64,000 nt of DNA, from NCBI GenBank assembly GCA_951217055.1, contig OX578286.1, positions 36,984,345-37,048,344 of the forward strand, read 5' to 3'. This DNA is from Gerris lacustris. Lineage: Eukaryota > Arthropoda > Insecta > Hemiptera > Gerridae. Below the pieces are notes generated by a model. It did no database searches, was not told the origin of the DNA, and saw nothing but the letters and a program-made list of their open reading frames with translations. Below are positions 60,701 through 64,000 of the stretch, piece by piece (position 1 is the first letter of the stretch; every line of letters begins with the position of its first letter). The translations under genes were made by a program, and so were the position numbers.

Positions 60701-63226
60701 GTTTCTGAACTCTAAATTTGCTAACCACAAAAAAGTAATTGAACATGGACGTTTTGAGAATAATGAGATACGTGAAATCTCAATAATTCACCCAAAAATA
60801 AAATTTACCAAAAAATGATAATTTTCACTTACAGCCAGCTGGCTTCAGTATGTCAGTAGAATAACTTTTATATTTGATCATTGTCAGAGAAAATATACAA
60901 TGATAATTAGTTGGTAGCTAAATAACAACTAAAAATACAGAAATATTGACTAACGAGGTTTTTAAACTTTGTAAATAAGTAATAGTATTTACTTAGCATG
61001 TAACTTTTCAATTGATTCTGTAATACACTAAATAATTAAGTTTAATGTTAGTTATAAACTTTTTTTAATTTAATTTTGCTGATGTTTCTTTATTTTAAAT
61101 ATTTAATTTAATACACCAATTACCACATACTATTTCTTTTGAAATGTTTCGTATTGGTTCTTTTATTATTAATGCTTTATATTATTTAATTTTCTTTGTA
61201 AATAAATTTATTTTTATATTTTATTTTTCAGTTATTTTAAAGTGAAGAGCAATTGAATAAGTAAATGAGGTATAAAATATTTAAATCTACAACACTACAA
61301 TGGTGGATGAATACAATTTTTTTTTCTTTTTAAATTAAAATTAATAAAAATACTTTAAAAAATTAATTAGTAAAAAAATTCTATAAGATGAGGCCCCGAG
61401 GAATGTTACATTTCAGGTAGGCTTTAAAGTCTTTTATGCGATTGGTAGCTCTAAAAAAGCGCATTAGCTTAAAAAATAAGGCAACAGACTCATTCAGAAG
61501 GCAATAATAAATTTTATCTACGATTGATACAAAATATAAACATTTTATCTCTGTTTATATGCTTACGTTTGGTTCTTTTCGTAATTGTATTGATTGCACA
61601 TGAGCATTTCATAATCGTGTGATAAGGTGAAGAATTCTTCACCTTATCACACGATTTGCGTGTTTGTTTGCATTTAACAAAACTAATTTGCTGTTTGTTT
61701 AATGTTATACCTATATTTAATGCTTTTCTGTATGTATTATTAAAATCCAACAATCGTAGATAAAGTACGGTACGTAACTCGTGCGAAAACTGAATTTTGC
61801 TTTACTCGTGTGGTTTTACTACCCTCGCTATCACTCGGGTGCAAACTCCACACTCGTATGCAAAATGCTACTTTCCGCACTAGACGAGTAATGTACTATA
61901 ACAGCACTAAAGACTTCATGAACATTCTGATTTGAAAGTATTGCATTTAACTTCAATTAAGAAGTAATTGATTTGGAAGTCCAACCATAAACAACTTTCT
62001 ATAAACGAGGAAACATCTTTTTCTCCACATGGAATATTAATTTAGGACATTTAAATCTAAATCCTTCAACATCAATGTGTTAAGACCATTACTGTTTATG
62101 TTGGGTAGGAATAATGGTACTTCTTTAGATTGTTACTCCCCTACATTTTTTTTTAGAATATAAATGACTTTGACTGAATAACTATTAAGACAAAGGGATG
62201 TTTGTGCTTTTTTAGATTGTTAATCGCCTATGATTTTTTAGAATATAAATAAATTTGACTAAATTGTTACTCTTCTGTTTTTTTATATAAGGGGAGTAAC
62301 AATCTAAAGAAGTGCCGGGATGAGTAAGTACAATGTACTTTGGGACAAAGGAATATCACTCTTCTGTTTTGATAAGGGGAGTAAGGCCGCTCCGTGACTT
62401 GTCGGTACGATATCGCTAAGCTAGTATGCCGATGCGGTAAGATTCTTTACCGCGCGGTACGGAATCGGTTTACCGAGAGTCGGTAAGAACATCTTCCGAG
62501 CATCTTACCGACTCTCGGTACACCGATTCCTTACCGCACGGTAAAAAATCTTACTGCATCGGCATACTAGCTTACCGATACTGTACCGACAAGTCAGGGA
62601 GCGGCCTTTGTTACTCACCTTAGGGTGGGTAACAAAGTAAAAAAGTACCGGAATCACAATTCTGTTTTTATAAGGGGAGTAACAGTCTAAACAAGAACAT
62701 TCTCTACATCTCCTCTAGATTGTTACTACCCTCTGTTTTTTTTTTTTTTTTTTTTTTTTTTATAAGGGGAGTAACAATCTGAAGAAATATCGGACTAATA
62801 ACTGACAGACACTTAATTTCACAACACAACATTAGTTCTCTCTATTTTACGTGACGCCAACAGTTTAATGAATAGTTGATGAGAGTGAAGTTGAGGGGTA
62901 AATATACCTTGAACAGAGAAGGGCAGTGGTCTGCGGCCTTAACCTGTTGTAAGGATGTATAGGTAGAGACCTGGGGGGACTCTCGGGAGAACTAAGAGAG
63001 ACTAGTGTGTGACACTTTCTCATTGTAGAGGTGAGAATGCTCGCCGGCCCCAGAGCACTTGACGACTGGAACAGTGCTCCTGTAGACGGACACAGCGCAC
63101 TCGACGGGTACAGAGCATTCGTTGAAGAGTTGTTACAAAGCGTATGAGCGATCTCCGGTTTGGACCGAGACCATCTACCAAGGATTGAGCACAAAGCGCT
63201 GCTCGATTTGCACAGCTTGCTTCTCT
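45504..63226 (-). CDS. RNF144: RNF144-type RBR E3 ubiquitin-protein ligase
   Basis: Six coding exons on the - strand (62908-63226, 53553-53736, 51573-51735, 48926-49034, 47166-47379, 45504-45773) join in frame; from M at 63021-63023 the product has 351 residues. RING1 spans C75-K-L-C78 to C98-L-E-C101 and beyond, the IBR domain follows, and RING2 is C228-P-M-C231 ... C246-K-R-C249-K-H-V-F-C254-W-Y-C257. C241 in D-E-G-C-A-Q-M-M-C is the expected catalytic cysteine that takes ubiquitin from E2 before transfer to substrate. A hydrophobic segment (about residues 295-318: G-I-F-A-G-F-G and on) followed by a cysteine-rich tail is the membrane anchor of this family. Human RNF144A/B have the same domain order. 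The N-terminal 70 residues are Ser/Pro-rich and insect-specific. The first exon may extend into an upstream exon; M46 is an alternative start. Confidence 0.93.
45950..46495. repeat. interspersed repeat R1, copy 3
   Basis: Begins 'actttctcacatgaagagag'. Closely follows copy 1 at 24990 over 'aacgcctggagcctaaacta' and 'tggcatacatg'. It lies in the last RNF144 intron. Confidence 0.8.
46729..46941. mobile_element. foldback MITE in RNF144 intron
   Basis: Outer arms 'agtcagacaacgt' / 'acgttgtctgact' and inner arms 'gaatgcttgtgttt' / 'aaacacaagcattc' and 'gggcatattatct' / 'agataatatgccc' make almost the whole element a hairpin. Confidence 0.8.
47166..47379 (-). CDS. RNF144: RNF144 RING2 exon
   Basis: Residues 192-262; end of the IBR plus the whole of RING2 with catalytic C241. 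A P-P-P-P insert separates the two. Confidence 0.95.
47417..47640 (+). mobile_element. tRNA-derived SINE in RNF144 intron
   Basis: The head 'gtgccagcgtggtcgagttg' gives an A-box-like region and 'aagttcgatccca' the B box, about 50 bases apart as in tRNA-like promoters. The body contains 'tttaaacagctcactaatgt', related to the SINE at 26525-27010. Confidence 0.75.
47960..48465. repeat. 99-bp tandem repeat
   Basis: About five units containing 'actcattgactcttacccat' and 'gttgcttgccatttataatt', starts spaced 99 bases apart. Because 99 is divisible by three, one + strand frame stays open for 143 codons with a 33-residue period. Confidence 0.9.
48926..49034 (-). CDS. RNF144: RNF144 IBR exon
   Basis: Residues 155-190; W-C-P-G-P-G-C and C-P-T-C are zinc ligands of the IBR domain. 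The first of two overlapping AG acceptors keeps the frame. Confidence 0.93.
49370..49625. mobile_element. probable foldback element, GC-richer island
   Basis: 'gcacactggaggcaagacag' (about 49455) has an inverted partner 'ctgtctttgcctccagtgtg' near 49597. Further short inverted pairs occur inside. An 18-base G run lies upstream near 49104. Confidence 0.55.
50551..50590 (+). other. possible weakened hammerhead-like motif
   Basis: 'gatgattgacgaaagtctga' followed by 'aagcttgctttga' has the same order of boxes as the motif at 13492 (GATGA, small hairpin, TGAAAGC, TGCTTTGA), but the first box is TAGATGA rather than CTGATGA. Confidence 0.35.
51335..51550. mobile_element. piggyBac-like MITE, 216 bp
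   Basis: TTAA at 51331-51334 and 51551-51554 flank inverted ends 'cccattaaatgtg' and 'cacattgaatggg'. TTAA duplication is the piggyBac hallmark. The centre has 'aaccctctgacaagggtccg'. It lies 23 bases from an RNF144 exon. Confidence 0.85.
51573..51735 (-). CDS. RNF144: RNF144 exon, RING1 end and linker
   Basis: Residues 101-154 and one base of codon 155; begins with the RING1 cysteine C101 and includes [11 protein letters not shown]. Confidence 0.93.
52433..52468 (-). other. hammerhead-like CTGATGA relic
   Basis: On the - strand: 'ctgatgaaggctgctttgga' then 'tcagccggaaccc'. Stem aggctg/cagcc is intact but the second box reads GGAAC instead of GAAA. The arrangement recalls ends of Penelope-like elements. 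Confidence 0.4.
52706..53008. mobile_element. MITE with CCCTTTGACTGCGG ends and TTAG flanks
   Basis: Perfect inverted ends 'ccctttgactgcgg' and 'ccgcagtcaaaggg'; both flanks read TTAG (52702-52705 and 53009-53012). A 'tatcaccaggtgat'-like palindrome lies inside near the left end. It may be piggyBac-related with a non-TTAA target. Confidence 0.85.
53207..53501 (+). mobile_element. SINE-like insertion with 14-bp target duplication
   Basis: 'tatcttatttagtt' occurs at 53193-53206 and 53502-53515, bracketing 295 bases. These contain a tRNA-like unit at 53376-53450: A box 'tagcttagttgg', anticodon stem ctgta/tacag with GGA in the loop, and B box 'ggttcaaatcc'. The acceptor stem has a mismatch. The tRNA unit lies near the 3' end rather than at the start. 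Confidence 0.7.
53376..53450 (+). tRNA. tRNA-like pseudogene (anticodon loop GGA) within the SINE
   Basis: Cloverleaf parts are present: acceptor ctcctgc/gctggag with one mismatch, D arm, perfect anticodon stem, TTCAAAT loop. The T stem is poorly paired and the long variable arm of a true tRNA-Ser is missing, so a functional tRNA is unlikely. Confidence 0.45.
53553..53736 (-). CDS. RNF144: RNF144 exon with start of RING1
   Basis: Residues 40-100, containing C-K-L-C and C-S-C-V-F-C. Donor GAG|GTAACT, phase 0. M46 (A-S-S-S-K-Y follows) could start a shorter isoform. Confidence 0.9.
54460..56435. repeat. minisatellite of two alternating unit types, split by an insertion
   Basis: Units of about 85-90 bases share 'actagtgtcaagtctgttgt' and 'ctatacataatagtac'. 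One type continues 'gagtttatttattccccca' and the other 'gagtttatttcctctatcac'; they alternate in the left half. An inserted element (about 55505-56190) divides the array. Confidence 0.9.
55505..56195 (+). mobile_element. retroelement fragment R3, copy A, with AAAT tail
   Basis: Ends in 'aaataaataaataaatag', a simple-repeat tail as made by LINE-type reverse transcription, after 'gtagagggctcgtaaaaaat'. The left part has inverted-orientation relatives at 57285-58045 and 59765-60075. Confidence 0.65.
57285..58048 (-). mobile_element. repeat R3, copy B (opposite orientation)
   Basis: Shares 'attctgctgaaagatggcta', 'gcattgtcatcgtgt' and 'gatcttaaacctataaaa' with copy A, inverted. A segment at about 57525-57660 is not shared and may be an insertion. 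Confidence 0.7.
58250..59697. mobile_element. hAT element (non-autonomous) with perfect 8-bp duplication
   Basis: TIR 'caggggcggatccag' and inverted 'ctagatccgccactg', with subterminal 'cgcccagggccccgc' at both ends. Target duplication cacctaag at 58242-58249 and 59698-59705 is exact. The interior (1448 bases) has no hAT dimerisation or DDE signature; the frame at 58539-58799 is unrecognised. Confidence 0.92.
59765..60075 (-). mobile_element. repeat R3, copy C (partial)
   Basis: Shares 'aaaaagaactttttatatac', 'gcaaaatttgctgaaaacga' and 'tctgctgaaagatggctaaa' with copy B, in the same orientation, but lacks the middle. Confidence 0.7.
60152..60411. mobile_element. M1-family MITE copy (RNF144 intron 1)
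   Basis: GGTACTTCTTTAGATTGTTA to CTAAAGAAGTGCC, with a T run at about 60363-60381 beside the inner inverted repeat. Confidence 0.88.
61513..61762. mobile_element. foldback MITE with a 44-base perfect palindrome
   Basis: Ends 'tttatctacgattg' and 'caatcgtagataaa' are perfect inverted repeats. Inside, 61613-61656 is a spacer-free palindrome centred on GAATTC. Confidence 0.85.
61766..61900. mobile_element. short MITE with GTACnTnACTCGTGCG-type ends
   Basis: 'gtacgtaactcgtgcg' at the left and 'cgcactagacgagtaatgtac' at the right are inverted with a small insertion; the interior repeats 'cactcgggtgc' and 'cacactcgt'. Confidence 0.65.
62116..62795. mobile_element. composite of M1-family MITEs with an inserted palindrome
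   Basis: GGTACTTCTTTAGATTG at the left and a complete right end at about 62298-62320, followed by a second M1 piece to 62795. That piece contains the GC-rich palindrome at 62395-62606 and a T run near 62738-62761. Confidence 0.75.
62395..62606. mobile_element. 212-bp near-perfect GC-rich palindrome
   Basis: Arms 'ggccgctccgtgacttgtcg' and 'cgacaagtcagggagcggcc' continue inward through 'agctagtatgccgatgcggt' and its complement to a centre near 62500. It interrupts an M1 MITE. Base composition differs sharply from the surrounding AT-rich DNA. Confidence 0.88.
62908..63226 (-). CDS. RNF144: RNF144 N-terminal exon
   Basis: Bounded by acceptor 'tttacag' and donor AAG|GTATAT. One frame is open across all 319 bases and enters the RING exon in phase (S-R|C-S-S). 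The 5' part (S-S-A-L-C repeats) may be coding or 5' UTR; the ATG at 63021-63023 opens M-R-K-C-H-T-L. Confidence 0.65.
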
Positions 63227-64000
63227 CTGTAAAAAAAAACAAAAATACAAATTCTTTAGAAACATCAAAAACAACAAATGTGGGGGAAAAAAATACCTAA
63301 ATTCTATACTTGGAATGTTCATTAAACCTTCCTGAGAAAATGCAAACAATTTCTTAGAAGTATTGAAGAATGGCATGGTTACAGTTGAAACAAGTGGTAT
63401 ATGGACAATGGACATTATCAGATTCGAAGAAAGTATATGTAAAAACTATCACAGGGAGCTAAATATATGTGTGAGTATTTTTGAAAACAACGTTATTTAT
63501 TTGAGAGATTCAGGAATTAATAGTATTAGGCAGTAGCTAACATAGAAATTACATTTTAGGTGCCCAACTCGGCATTGATAGATTGCATGAGGGTTCTGCA
63601 TACTTTTTCCTTCCTTTTTTGTTCCGATTAATACTTAGTTTTTTTTAAATTTACTTGTTAATTAATTTACTCAATAGCTTATTTATTTTTTTACCTTCTT
63701 TAAAATTTATCTTGTGTATATAATAGTTATTAACTTATTATCTTCTCATTTGCTTCTTTAGTACAGTAGGATTACAATTATAGTTGATTCTAGCAGCGCA
63801 GGTAGGGCAACCTATGTGAGGGAAAAAATAAAGCTACTAGGCGGTTATCTAGTGATTTTTTTGTTTGCCTAGTAGACCAGACCTTTTGGAAGTCAAAGTC
63901 TTGACCTCTCATTGGCTAACCACCCCTGTTTATAAATTTTCCCACATTGTCTAACATTAATTATAGTACTAATATGTACTATTATCTCAGTGGCGTACGC
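63227..64000. other. upstream of RNF144 exon, right edge
   Basis: AT-rich with no recognised gene. If RNF144 has a further 5' exon or its promoter nearby, it lies here or beyond the window. The open frame at 63020-63415 (-) overlaps the RNF144 exon in another frame and is an artefact. Confidence 0.4.

Overview
The window is AT-rich, repeat-dense nuclear DNA from an animal, almost certainly an insect. The evidence is short spliced exons with GT-AG borders, long introns, a longitudinals-lacking (lola)-type zinc-finger exon, tRNA-derived SINEs, hAT, pogo, piggyBac and Harbinger-type inverted-repeat elements, and many minisatellites. The order is not fixed by the sequence; a hemipteran-like genome is a guess. 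There is no operon structure, and I saw no CRISPR array or viral gene.

Five protein-coding loci can be supported. (1) A terminal exon of a lola-type C2HC/C2H2 zinc-finger protein lies on the + strand at 2710-3119; its upstream exons are outside the window. (2) A GTSF1 (gametocyte-specific factor 1, CHHC zinc finger) gene lies on the - strand, with exons at 16135-16195 and 12360-12647, and a decayed partial copy of it lies about 1.3 kb further on at 10905-11043. (3) A complete six-exon peroxisomal enoyl-CoA delta-isomerase (ECI2-like, C-terminal SKL) lies on the + strand from 18203 to 27283. (4) An RNF144-type RBR E3 ubiquitin ligase with a C-terminal membrane anchor lies on the - strand from 63226 down to 45504, in six recognised coding exons. 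(5) A decayed LINE reverse-transcriptase tail lies at 21535-21860 (-).

Layout: 1-640 is a satellite built from MITE ends. 640-2700 is AT-rich with a 41-bp minisatellite, followed by the lola exon. 3.1-6.2 kb is AT-rich filler with TA microsatellites, and 6.3-8.2 kb is a 288-bp tandem array. 8.6-11.9 kb holds MITEs, minisatellites and the GTSF1 pseudo-copy. The GTSF1 intron (12.65-16.13 kb) is packed with nested elements. The ECI2 introns hold a three-deep transposon nest and a SINE split by a MITE. 27.3-45.5 kb is gene-poor: tandem arrays, two pogo-type elements, one 932-bp hairpin element and AT-rich DNA. The RNF144 introns carry SINEs, piggyBac-like MITEs, a two-unit-type minisatellite and an hAT element with a perfect 8-bp target duplication.

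The four recognised genes act in unrelated processes (transcription factor isoform, piRNA silencing, peroxisomal beta-oxidation, ubiquitination), so there is no functional cluster. The one thematic link is that a gene whose family acts in piRNA transposon silencing sits inside, and is partly duplicated within, very transposon-dense DNA. The most unusual sequence signals are hammerhead-ribozyme-like motifs in the inverted arms of an element at 13.08-13.59 kb with three possible relatives elsewhere, a 43-bp satellite derived from a MITE, and several near-perfect palindromes.
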